This document shows, in pieces, positions 16,701-21,764 of a stretch of DNA of 21,764 bases. The stretch comes from Fidelibacterota bacterium (GTDB taxonomy: Bacteria > Fidelibacterota > UBA2242 > JAFGTP01): positions 1 through 21,764 of the forward strand of contig JAIPHI010000017.1 in assembly GCA_021735285.1 (NCBI GenBank), read 5' to 3'. The notes beneath the pieces were generated by a model. That model saw nothing but the letters and a program-made list of their open reading frames with translations. It did no database searches and had not been told where the DNA came from. Within the stretch, counting starts at the first letter, position 1, and every line of letters begins with the position of its first letter. Position numbers and translations under genes: made by a program.

Positions 16701-16887
16701 AGAAGGTGAATTCACTACCACCAGCAAAACTTCGAACTGGAATTTAACCCCCCGCATCAATTATACAGTGTCGGAGAATGTCACCGGCTCTATATTTTTT
16801 AAATATAGTGTTAGTAGTAGTAAACAGCGAGGAAAAAATGTAACCCGGGATGGTGGTATCACAGTAAATATTGCAATAAGAGGATAA
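10699..16887 (+). CDS. sprA: SprA/Sov-family T9SS outer-membrane translocon protein, about 2062 aa
   Basis: SprA is the very large outer-membrane barrel through which type IX secretion substrates exit. From the ATT at 10699 the protein begins IKNAPIKIIYFIVFILLISS and then VLGAEDD, a complete signal peptide with cleavage near LGA-ED. Family features follow: N-terminal repeated SprA-type domains with YRYNENLGYIRLSTQL and a second copy DYTIDYFSGTLTLL, then the hallmark GVAFIDDFEGSK (about residues 775-786). The C-terminal 700 residues are rich in alternating polar/aromatic strands, ending GGITVNIAIRG as a barrel would. Flavobacterium SprA is about 2400 aa, so this is somewhat short. A Ser/Arg/Gly-rich, low-complexity insert lies at about 1695-1734 inside the barrel region. 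A start at TTG 10762 would remove the signal peptide. The glutaminyl cyclase gene starts 1 bp after the stop. Confidence 0.92.
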   Translation: MKNAPIKIIYFIVFILLISSVLGAEDDPKGITFEPHIDWLEDLYTPFDKEQKQPLSLIPYDSTFSAGNYKILEVNLPGVERTAHLTEENNIVLAYRKDNIDLLLPRTYSLQDYYNIKRQREIKNNFREIVINGLQKETDSGGGKLEVLGADIAGQHVSLQVSGNINVSGKLQNQKRDEVRTNYQGKSTTFIIDQKQQLNIEGKIGDRISLRVDQDSEREFDFQNNMRIHYTGKEDEIVQQVDAGNISLTLPGTQFVTFSSKSSGLFGVKAQMKLGGFDVTTIASVEKGQKDKISLDGGSQSSVNEIKDYEYLRNVYFYLDKQYRENMWKGYWGGTKYLWGYNENRVVRDLEVYKSTYDENSETFMGTAYVDPREGHRDEETAQQTLFRRLEKGVDYRYNENLGYIRLSTQLQTSDVLAVAYRTVKKGTDQTTGEYGDWDRSASDTTDVILKLIKSQNMRPSDEIWPLMWKNVYYLGSKNIKKDGTEINIIYTDGQTGHDDRDSETGETFLYKMGVDEKKSGGQIGQDGNFDLDNSNVIKLQNGEIWFPFLHPFEYGKNTDYEKNPRLSEDYNSSIFYNKTLDNNRSDISGASKFIIEFKSESRSSILDLGFMVKEGSESVTLNGRELSKGTDYTIDYFSGTLTLLNEEALNPDANLDVKYEKNQMFELNKKTILGTRIEHRFGDDKNKFIGGTALYYSKSVVDDKVDVGYEPMRNFVWDLNGKYSEQFNFVTRAIDRLPLIETNKPTTVDFEAEIARVHPNPNTIDNPATGDNNGVAFIDDFEGSKRTTPPSIMRSYWSKSSVPVGRSDEMRGDLTFFNPWQRYPTKDIWPNKETSAQAGNNRTDILVLDFDPEWARAVGKNASDATKREAWGGTSYFLRASERDQSRTKFVDVWVKGERGNLHIDLGTISEDQIPNGKLNTEDIPEAGLHYGNGILEKNEDVGLDGVPDEEETVEVTYPDGSTAILGYGDEELKEFKRDPQDPHSDNWYWQNQSDDYSQINGTEGNGTGSPIDAGGKYPDTENMNENKDVDLENNYVTVEIPLDDDNSAYTEGPNEKEWKLYRIPLKDFKPAKDEANFSWENVEAMRLWMDGVTKANEVLIAKIEMVGNEWLEEGIARHQDSSYVNNEETLETYAIKVLNTEENPDYYPPKGVQGEYDKINKIRAKEQSLAFELFQNGPGLKSEEKCMVEKGLLEQMSLINYQKLKYFIHGPAEIRESDSLYHFLKFGRSTSDREHMYEVRKLVSADWQEVKLNLNFLTELKKYYPGNIHEFDEKEMGGSLTIETNQDGEVIRRIFKRKENGKYTGEQIIINGTPAIPRIQTLRMGLINKGNRPFRGEVWVDELRVTDVNKEPGMAMRSKLNVALADVGNINLNYSRQDANFHRVEQKAPSNTNGLNNTNRISIRGNLALHSFTPDKWGLSIPISASYTESNSTPEYYPGTDILSGKSAPDSIKDLSNSYGFNTSFSKRASDYWLTKYTIDQIKLGYNAKWGQNSSVNILSNKTTSHHGSFSYSVPFGRDNSVQPFSWAENIPLIGDNLSDITWYYTPNNLSFNTKATERYSLRIPRGKGDNDTTYSFGLNSNISLGYKMFENLDMSYKRSMQNDLREFRYDKTSIITNLDLGTTNNISEAYNITFNPVIAEWLKPNFTANSNYNWSEPTNSNSVSVDQISNRSSVSTSFALDPANIWKSFLMGSGSEAQSGRSGGRSSRGRNQSRSNRSNSDSDEESKKSGSLTNTIYKGLDILDPVQLRYSINRSISNGYRKGSPGLEYRMGLTTDPGLEIIQEEAGAAIDNLTNSKNLSLSSRLKLFKNISTSLSYTNNLSVNQSQGEKTENTTQSFLPLGNDGSEGFPFPDWSVNWRGIEKLALINKIEFIKSISLSHGFSGKENQTFKDTSLRKASYRFNFQPLIGINLDFKNTLSGNIRINQGKTITNNPTTNGVTMNLTKSINGSMNYTKKGGFKLPLPFFEDKELKNNIKFTMNFSLSENETLQRKGASEDGEGEFTTTSKTSNWNLTPRINYTVSENVTGSIFFKYSVSSSKQRGKNVTRDGGITVNIAIRG

Positions 16888-16888
16888 G

Positions 16889-17797
16889 ATGGGAAAAAAA
16901 GTAGTTGGCCTGGTTTTATTAATAATGTTGGTAGTGGCTTGTAATAGTGCTGATTCAGAGTTCAGTGGTGAGCAGGCCTATGATTATTTGGTAGAGCAAT
17001 GTGAGATTGGAACCCGGGAGCCCGGCTCGCAGGGTCATAAAGAAGCCAAACAAATGTATCTGGATTTTTTTAATGATCGGGCAGATACCGTTTTTACCCA
17101 GGAATTTGATCAGCGAATCGAAGTGGATAATGTGAGCTATAAACTTACTAATATTATCAGTGGCTTTAATCTTGAAAACGGTGATCCGCTATTGGTTGGT
17201 GCTCACTGGGATACCCGGCCTAGAGCGGAAAGAGATCCCAACCCGGCTAACCGTAATAAGCCTATAATCGGAGCCAATGATGGAGCCAGTGGAGTTGCGG
17301 TTTTGATGCATTTAGCTGAATTGTTAGAACAAAGTGAGTTTGAACGGACTGTTTACCTTGTGCTTTTTGACGGTGAGGATTATGGCTATCATGGTGATAA
17401 TACTTATTTTTGCCTGGGCTCTAAATATTTTGTCAGAAATATGCCTATTCAACAACCGGAACAGGTAATAATTGTTGATATGATAGGTGATGCCCAGCTA
17501 AGCATTCCTATGGAAAGGTATTCCTATCGAAGCGATAGTAAGTTGATGAGGAAATTGTGGAAGATAGCGCAGGAGAACGGTTATGATCAATATAAACATC
17601 ATTTAGGTCAATTTATCTATGATGACCATGTCCCATTTATTGAAGCCGGGATAAAAGCCATAGACTTAATCGATTTTCACTATCCCAATCGACATGTAAA
17701 TTACTGGCATACTCATCAGGATACTCCGGATAAATGTTCTCCCCAAAGCCTGGAAGCAGTTGGTCAGGTGCTTTATGATTATATCATAGGAAAATAG
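16889..17797 (+). CDS. Glutaminyl-peptide cyclotransferase (M28 fold), lipoprotein, 302 aa
   Basis: This enzyme converts an exposed N-terminal glutamine into pyroglutamate. The N-terminus is a lipoprotein signal with lipobox LVVAC (Cys18). Catalytic-domain motifs in order: GAHWDTRP (104-111), GANDGASGVAVLMHLAELL (zinc ligand Asp131), DGEDYG (Glu163 as general acid, Asp164 as zinc ligand), MIGDAQ (Asp201), YDDHVPF (244-250) and YWHTHQDT (His274 as zinc ligand). The DDHxPF and WHT signatures separate glutaminyl cyclases from M28 aminopeptidases. Asp at the second zinc position, where animal enzymes have Glu, matches the bacterial type known from Porphyromonas. GAGGATAAG precedes the ATG. It sits between sprA and prmA with gaps of 1 and 0 bp. 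Confidence 0.9.
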   Translation: MGKKVVGLVLLIMLVVACNSADSEFSGEQAYDYLVEQCEIGTREPGSQGHKEAKQMYLDFFNDRADTVFTQEFDQRIEVDNVSYKLTNIISGFNLENGDPLLVGAHWDTRPRAERDPNPANRNKPIIGANDGASGVAVLMHLAELLEQSEFERTVYLVLFDGEDYGYHGDNTYFCLGSKYFVRNMPIQQPEQVIIVDMIGDAQLSIPMERYSYRSDSKLMRKLWKIAQENGYDQYKHHLGQFIYDDHVPFIEAGIKAIDLIDFHYPNRHVNYWHTHQDTPDKCSPQSLEAVGQVLYDYIIGK

Positions 17798-18628
17798 ATG
17801 CAAAAAAGTTGGAAAAAATTGACAATTTCAGAATTAAATAAAAATCCGGAATTGCTCCTACCTACGCTCTACGATTTTAAATCTTTAGGATTGGAGCAGA
17901 AAGAAGATAGCCTGGAGATTTATTTCCCTGATAATGTGGATATGGATAAATTGCAAGAGTATGTTTACCAGGCTATGAAAACCTACAAAATACAGGGTAA
18001 GGTTTTTGCCGAATCTCTGAAAAATGAGAATTGGCATTTAATCTGGAAAAAAGATTTCCGGCCGATTAAAATCTCAAATCGAATAAGTATAACTCCAGCC
18101 TGGATCGATCCTCCAAAAAACTGCGAAATAGCGATTAAAATTAATCCGGGTATGGCTTTTGGAACAGGGACTCATGCAACTACACAAATGGCCCTTCAAT
18201 TACTTGAGGAAAATTTCATACCGGATTGTAAAGTTCTCGATGCTGGTTGTGGAAGTGGCATCCTCACTGTAGCCGCTCTCAAATTAGGAGCCCAAAAAGT
18301 AGAAGCCTGGGATATTACAAAGGATGTGAAAGATAATTTTTATGAACATATGGCAATCAATAATATAGAGCAGGATTATAATCTTAAAATTGGTGATGTG
18401 ACCAGCTGCGATTATTATCCCTTTGATATTATTCTCAGTAATATCCAAAAAAATGTCAATATAAAAGTACTAGAAAATACTTCCAAATCAGGCTATACCG
18501 GATTAATTATTTTTACCGGAATTTTACAGGAGGAGGATGAGGAGTTTACTAAAGCTCTTGTAAAGAATGGCAAACAAATTATACAAAAGTTGAGAAAAAA
18601 GGAATGGATAGCTTTTGTAGTTCAATAA
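17798..18628 (+). CDS. prmA: Ribosomal protein L11 methyltransferase (PrmA), 276 aa
   Basis: PrmA trimethylates lysines and the N-terminus of ribosomal protein L11 using S-adenosylmethionine. The N-terminal substrate domain (1-95) ends with the typical NWHLIWKKDFRPI (78-90). PGMAFGTGTHATT (117-129) is the PrmA signature, and VLDAGCGSGIL (146-156) is SAM motif I. Two places diverge: the acidic motif II reads AWDITKD instead of the usual D-x-D-P, and the catalytic-loop motif is LSNIQKN (213-219) rather than the common ANILA. The protein is slightly short for the family (about 290-310). ATG follows the preceding TAG directly (TAGATG), so it is read in the same operon. Association with secretion genes is probably incidental. 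Confidence 0.88.
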   Translation: MQKSWKKLTISELNKNPELLLPTLYDFKSLGLEQKEDSLEIYFPDNVDMDKLQEYVYQAMKTYKIQGKVFAESLKNENWHLIWKKDFRPIKISNRISITPAWIDPPKNCEIAIKINPGMAFGTGTHATTQMALQLLEENFIPDCKVLDAGCGSGILTVAALKLGAQKVEAWDITKDVKDNFYEHMAINNIEQDYNLKIGDVTSCDYYPFDIILSNIQKNVNIKVLENTSKSGYTGLIIFTGILQEEDEEFTKALVKNGKQIIQKLRKKEWIAFVVQ

Positions 18629-18646
18629 AACAGGAAATGTGATAAT

Positions 18647-19675
18647 ATGGGAAGAATGAAAAAAATTAGTGTATTAATTTTACTTATATTAATAGGAATT
18701 GTGTTTTTTAATAATTGTGAGGATACAACCAGACCTGAAGAGTTTGCTATAGAGGAGATTAATTTTTCCTATTCGAATAGTGAAATATTTATTAGTATAG
18801 TAGTAAATCCTGACAGAATCACGGAGGTGGGTTCGGTTAATTTTACTGTTTTCAATCAGGATGAAAATGACGAGGTGGTTGCCCAGGGACAACTTGAGGA
18901 TAATGGCAAAAATGGTGATATAATCGCTAATAATGGCGAATATACAAAAAGATTTAATAAGATTCTTGATCCGGGTAAATACAGAACGCTTGTGGAAGTT
19001 ATGCAGAATGGAGAAAGGATTGATTCTACATCCAGGACGTTACTTGTTGATCCTCCACCTCCCAGCATTTCACTAGTAGAGAGGACTGAAGTATTTGTGG
19101 ATAGTTCCTTTGCATTCTATTCTGTTGAGGTTGAGGATGAGAATGGTCTGGATTATATAGAAGGCGTTTACTGTCAATTGTTTTTTCCGGATGACCAGGG
19201 TTCGGGCAGTATTGATCCCCTCTATGATAATGGTGAAAATGCTGACGAACAGGCTGATGATGGGATTTATACCTATGCCTTTGTTTTACCTCAGCCTTTA
19301 CCCTATTATGGGACTTATGAGTTTAAATTTTGGGCTGTAAATAGAGCCGAGCTTCATAGCGATACTTTGACTGTTGAGATTGAAGCACCTTTGGTTGATC
19401 TAATAGCACCTGACAGGGGTAGCTATTCGGCAGGAGAAACTATAAATCTTGAATGGCAAACTAAATTAGTTGATAGTCTGGAAATTGCATATGATCCGTC
19501 ATTTTCCAGGGATACACCGGAGTTCGAAATTATTGAGACGATAGCGGCAAATGAAGGAAGTTATCAATGGGACACACCAGAAACATTGCAGACGGATTCG
19601 CTAAAGTTAAAGATTTCATCTGTAAAAAGGCCTTTTATAAGTGATTTAAGTGAAGGACTCTTATCCATTAAATAA
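18647..19675 (+). CDS. Lipoprotein with tandem Ig-like domains, 342 aa
   Basis: This is probably an envelope lipoprotein of unknown role. The signal segment (MKKISVLILLILIGIVFFNN, from Met4) ends at Cys24 in FFNNC, a poor but plausible lipobox followed by EDTTRP. Two beta-sandwich domains each carry the motif D-N-G-x-N-x-D-x-x-A-x-x-G-x-Y-T, at residues 85-100 and 194-209, indicating an internal duplication. A third domain (about 248-342) has the pattern SYSAGETINLEW...GSYQWDTP...LKLKIS, typical of Ig/FN3-like modules in secreted proteins. I start at ATG 18647 because AGGAAA (18632-18637) is 9 nt upstream; ATG 18656 is possible and would give the same mature protein. It is 18 bp after prmA and 20 bp before the propeller gene. 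Confidence 0.75.
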   Translation: MGRMKKISVLILLILIGIVFFNNCEDTTRPEEFAIEEINFSYSNSEIFISIVVNPDRITEVGSVNFTVFNQDENDEVVAQGQLEDNGKNGDIIANNGEYTKRFNKILDPGKYRTLVEVMQNGERIDSTSRTLLVDPPPPSISLVERTEVFVDSSFAFYSVEVEDENGLDYIEGVYCQLFFPDDQGSGSIDPLYDNGENADEQADDGIYTYAFVLPQPLPYYGTYEFKFWAVNRAELHSDTLTVEIEAPLVDLIAPDRGSYSAGETINLEWQTKLVDSLEIAYDPSFSRDTPEFEIIETIAANEGSYQWDTPETLQTDSLKLKISSVKRPFISDLSEGLLSIK

Positions 19676-19695
19676 AAGTAAACTAAGGAATCGGA

Positions 19696-21255
19696 ATGCT
19701 GAAAAGATTTTCTATTTTATGTTTTTTTATAATCTCAGGTTTTTATTTAATGTTGGCTCAGGCTTCATTATTAAAATCACCGTCCCTGACTTACAATGAC
19801 TCAACCCAATATAAAGGTCTGGGGAGTAATGGTATAACTCAGATCCAGCCGCAGGGCGATTCTATTCTCTGGTTGGGAACTGGTGGTGGATTGAGTCGGG
19901 TTGAAAAAGAAAATTTTCGCGATAGTGTTTTTACTTATTATACAGGATATGAGAAATTACCCAAGGGTGGAATATCAGCTATTGAGACAGACGGTTCTAC
20001 TATTTGGGTTGCTGCGGTTTTTGATAGTTCTACAACCCAGGGAGAACTGCAGACCGGAGGGGGCTTGTCTTATTCCCAGGATGGTGGCCAAAGCTGGACA
20101 AAACTGGCCCAACCAATCGATGATAAAAATGATGATTATGATATCTGGAATGGAGATACTGTAAATTTTTCTCCGATTACTACACCGGTTCAAAATACAA
20201 CCTGGGATATTGCCATCGATGGTGATCAGGTCTATATTGTAAGCTGGGCAGGCGGCCTGAGAAGAACAAGTGATAATGGGCAAAACTGGCAGAGAATACC
20301 GCTTCCCGAAGATCAGGAAGATGAATTGATAATAGGTCAGGACGCGGTGGATTATGAAATTAATCCATTAAATCATCAAAATCATATGGGCTTTAGTGTG
20401 ATTGCATATAACGATACGCTCTGGGTAGGAACTGCCAGAGGGGTAAATAAAGGCATTATCAAAAATGAAACTATAGCCTGGACACATTATTCTGCCCAGA
20501 GAGGCTCCGGTTTATCAGGAGATTTTGTTGTAGCTTTACATCGTCAAAAATATAACGGGCAAAATGTTATCTGGGCGGTTACTTTGACAGCGGGTAGTGG
20601 TGAAGCCCAGGGCATTAGCTATACTACTGATGAAGGAGTAACCTGGCTTTCTCTAATGGATAATATAAGAGCCTACGAGATAGCAACAGCGGGACAGGAT
20701 GTTTATGTGGCAGCTAAAAGTGGGCTTTATAAATTATCAGAAGATCGTCAACACAAATCGAAATTTCCTGCTATTATCGATAGTCAAACCGGAGACCAAA
20801 TCTTAACTGACAGGATCTATTCTTTGCATGCGGATGATGAGTATTTATGGGCTGGCACTGGTGATGGACTGGCGCGTTTAAAACTAGATGAGGATGCTGA
20901 AGATCAATGGTCTATTTATCACGAGTCTGAAGCGGTTAAGACAGATGAGATTTATGCTTATCCCAATCCTTTTTACCCTCGATTTTCCAATGTTAGGAAT
21001 GAAAAAGGGCATGTCCGGATTAAGTTTAATTTGAGTTCTGCTGGAGCTGTTTGGCTGGAAGTCTATGATTTTTCGATGAACAGGGTCTATAAGGGAAGTA
21101 AGCAGCAATTTTCCAAAGGTGAACGTTATGTAGTCTGGAATGGTAGAAAGGATAATGGGGAACTTGTAGCCAATGGTACTTATTTTTGTAAATTGACTCG
21201 CAAAACTCAATCTGGTACTAAGAGCCATTGGACAAAATTAATGATCATGAAATAG
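19696..21255 (+). CDS. Secreted beta-propeller protein with T9SS-type C-terminal domain, 519 aa
   Basis: This is likely a cargo of the type IX system. The signal peptide (residues 1-21) is predicted to be cut after FYLMLA, leaving Gln22 first (QASLLK). Residues about 40-400 form a propeller: three S-x-D-x-G-x-x-W repeats (SQDGGQSW 127-134, TSDNGQNW 191-198, TTDEGVTW 310-317) and repeated ILWLGTGGGLSR / LWVGTARGV / LWAGTGDGLARL strands. The latter resemble sensor-type two-component propellers and BNR repeats. YPNPF (422-426) opens the C-terminal domain, which continues as VWLEVYDFSMNRVY and VVWNGRKDNGELVANGTYF, the FlgD-Ig-like fold used as a T9SS sorting domain. It is 9 bp before the PorV-like gene. 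No catalytic site is evident; adhesion or binding is possible. Confidence 0.85.
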   Translation: MLKRFSILCFFIISGFYLMLAQASLLKSPSLTYNDSTQYKGLGSNGITQIQPQGDSILWLGTGGGLSRVEKENFRDSVFTYYTGYEKLPKGGISAIETDGSTIWVAAVFDSSTTQGELQTGGGLSYSQDGGQSWTKLAQPIDDKNDDYDIWNGDTVNFSPITTPVQNTTWDIAIDGDQVYIVSWAGGLRRTSDNGQNWQRIPLPEDQEDELIIGQDAVDYEINPLNHQNHMGFSVIAYNDTLWVGTARGVNKGIIKNETIAWTHYSAQRGSGLSGDFVVALHRQKYNGQNVIWAVTLTAGSGEAQGISYTTDEGVTWLSLMDNIRAYEIATAGQDVYVAAKSGLYKLSEDRQHKSKFPAIIDSQTGDQILTDRIYSLHADDEYLWAGTGDGLARLKLDEDAEDQWSIYHESEAVKTDEIYAYPNPFYPRFSNVRNEKGHVRIKFNLSSAGAVWLEVYDFSMNRVYKGSKQQFSKGERYVVWNGRKDNGELVANGTYFCKLTRKTQSGTKSHWTKLMIMK

Positions 21256-21264
21256 GGGCTTAGA

Positions 21265-21764
21265 ATGAAAAAATATATTGTATCCTTAATTCTATTCTCA
21301 ATGATTTTTACTTTATACGGAAGTGAAAAAGGTGGATATCCCGGATCCTATTTGGATATGGGAGTCAATGCAGCCAGTTTAAGTATGGGACGGGCCGGAG
21401 TAGCAATTCCCGAAAAAGGAGCCCCGATGTATAATAATCCGGCTGGCATAGCTTTTACTAAAAACAGAGCAGCTGAATTTGATTATTTCTTTCTTAATCT
21501 GGATAGAGATTTACATTATACTGGTATTTCAACACCCATCCCACCTACTGCCGGAATGGGTTTTGCCTGGATCCATGCTGGAGTCGATAATATTCAAGGC
21601 AGAGATGGAACAGGTCGAAAAACAGAGCAGTATGCCACTGGTGAAAATGCTTTTATGTTATCTTTTGCGAATTCATTTCTACCGCGTTTGGCACTAGGCG
21701 TAAGTATTAAATTACTTCAGCATAATATGCTGGATATGCTTGCCGATGGAGTCGGAGTCGATAT
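21265..21764 (+). CDS. PorV/PorQ-family outer-membrane protein, N-terminal part (runs off right edge)
   Basis: About 166 codons are present before the window ends. A signal peptide (KKYIVSLILFSMIFTLYG) is followed by the family's opening motif: PGSYLDMGVNAASLSMGRAG, then VAIPEKGAPMYNNPAGIAFT at about residues 46-65, with the conserved YNNPAG. Alternating strands such as GMGFAWIHAGVDNIQG and LALGVSIKLL fit a FadL-like beta barrel. PorV shuttles or anchors T9SS cargo at the outer membrane, and PorQ-type relatives have related roles; I cannot tell which this is from the N-terminal part. AGGGG (21254-21258) lies 6 nt before the ATG. It is the last gene seen of the cluster that begins with sprA. 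Confidence 0.85.
   Translation, partial: MKKYIVSLILFSMIFTLYGSEKGGYPGSYLDMGVNAASLSMGRAGVAIPEKGAPMYNNPAGIAFTKNRAAEFDYFFLNLDRDLHYTGISTPIPPTAGMGFAWIHAGVDNIQGRDGTGRKTEQYATGENAFMLSFANSFLPRLALGVSIKLLQHNMLDMLADGVGVD

Noticed and set aside
21479..21697. 72-codon plus-strand open frame near the right edge
   Set aside because: It is out of frame with the clear PorV-like gene that covers the same DNA from 21265.

Overview
The window looks like chromosomal DNA from an AT-rich bacterium of the FCB (Fibrobacteres-Chlorobi-Bacteroidetes) superphylum, probably outside Bacteroidota proper. Three things point there. First, a SprA-family outer-membrane protein, a PorV/PorQ-family barrel and a protein ending in a YPNPF/FlgD-like sorting domain are the marks of type IX secretion (T9SS). 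Second, the V-type ATPase operon carries the DUF2764 subunit seen in Bacteroidetes, Chlamydiae and Spirochaetes. Third, genes have good Shine-Dalgarno sequences, and one promoter is a near-consensus sigma-70 type with an extended -10, which is unlike typical Bacteroidota. A Cloacimonadota-, Marinimicrobia- or Calditrichota-like lineage would fit, but I cannot choose between them.

Layout. 1-69 (minus) is the start of a small Cys-containing protein cut by the window edge. It diverges from a helix-turn-helix regulator (381-836) across an AT-rich intergenic region with at least six TATACTA-like motifs in both orientations. 837-1916 is a long non-coding stretch. It holds a run of back-to-back perfect palindromes (1201-1284), two smaller inverted repeats and the strong promoter of the next operon. 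1917-9234 is a complete seven-gene V-type ATPase operon, E-DUF2764-A-B-D-I-K, with overlapping stop/start pairs. The proteolipid carries the T/Q...Q...E residue set of Na+-translocating rotors. A strong intrinsic terminator (9342-9372) follows.

After the terminator come a TlpA-like thioredoxin (GTG start at 9392), an XTP/dITP pyrophosphatase (10000-10599) and then a co-directional cluster built around T9SS. The cluster is SprA (about 2060 residues, apparently starting at an ATT codon at 10699), a lipoprotein glutaminyl cyclase of the M28 fold, PrmA, a lipoprotein with Ig-like domains, a secreted beta-propeller with a T9SS-type C-terminal domain, and the first part of a PorV/PorQ-family protein that runs off the right edge. 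Gaps of 0-20 bp from SprA onward suggest one transcript.

How it fits together. The V-ATPase would couple ATP to Na+ (or H+) transport across the inner membrane. SprA and the PorV-like protein would form outer-membrane parts of the T9SS, with the propeller protein as a likely cargo. The glutaminyl cyclase could cap exported proteins that expose an N-terminal Gln after signal cleavage, and the propeller protein is predicted to do so.

The most useful observations are the rare ATT start of sprA, the corrected start of the thioredoxin gene, and the palindrome array with 29-bp spacing and a compensatory base-pair change. I did not find a clearly new multi-gene system. Most genes belong to recognised families.
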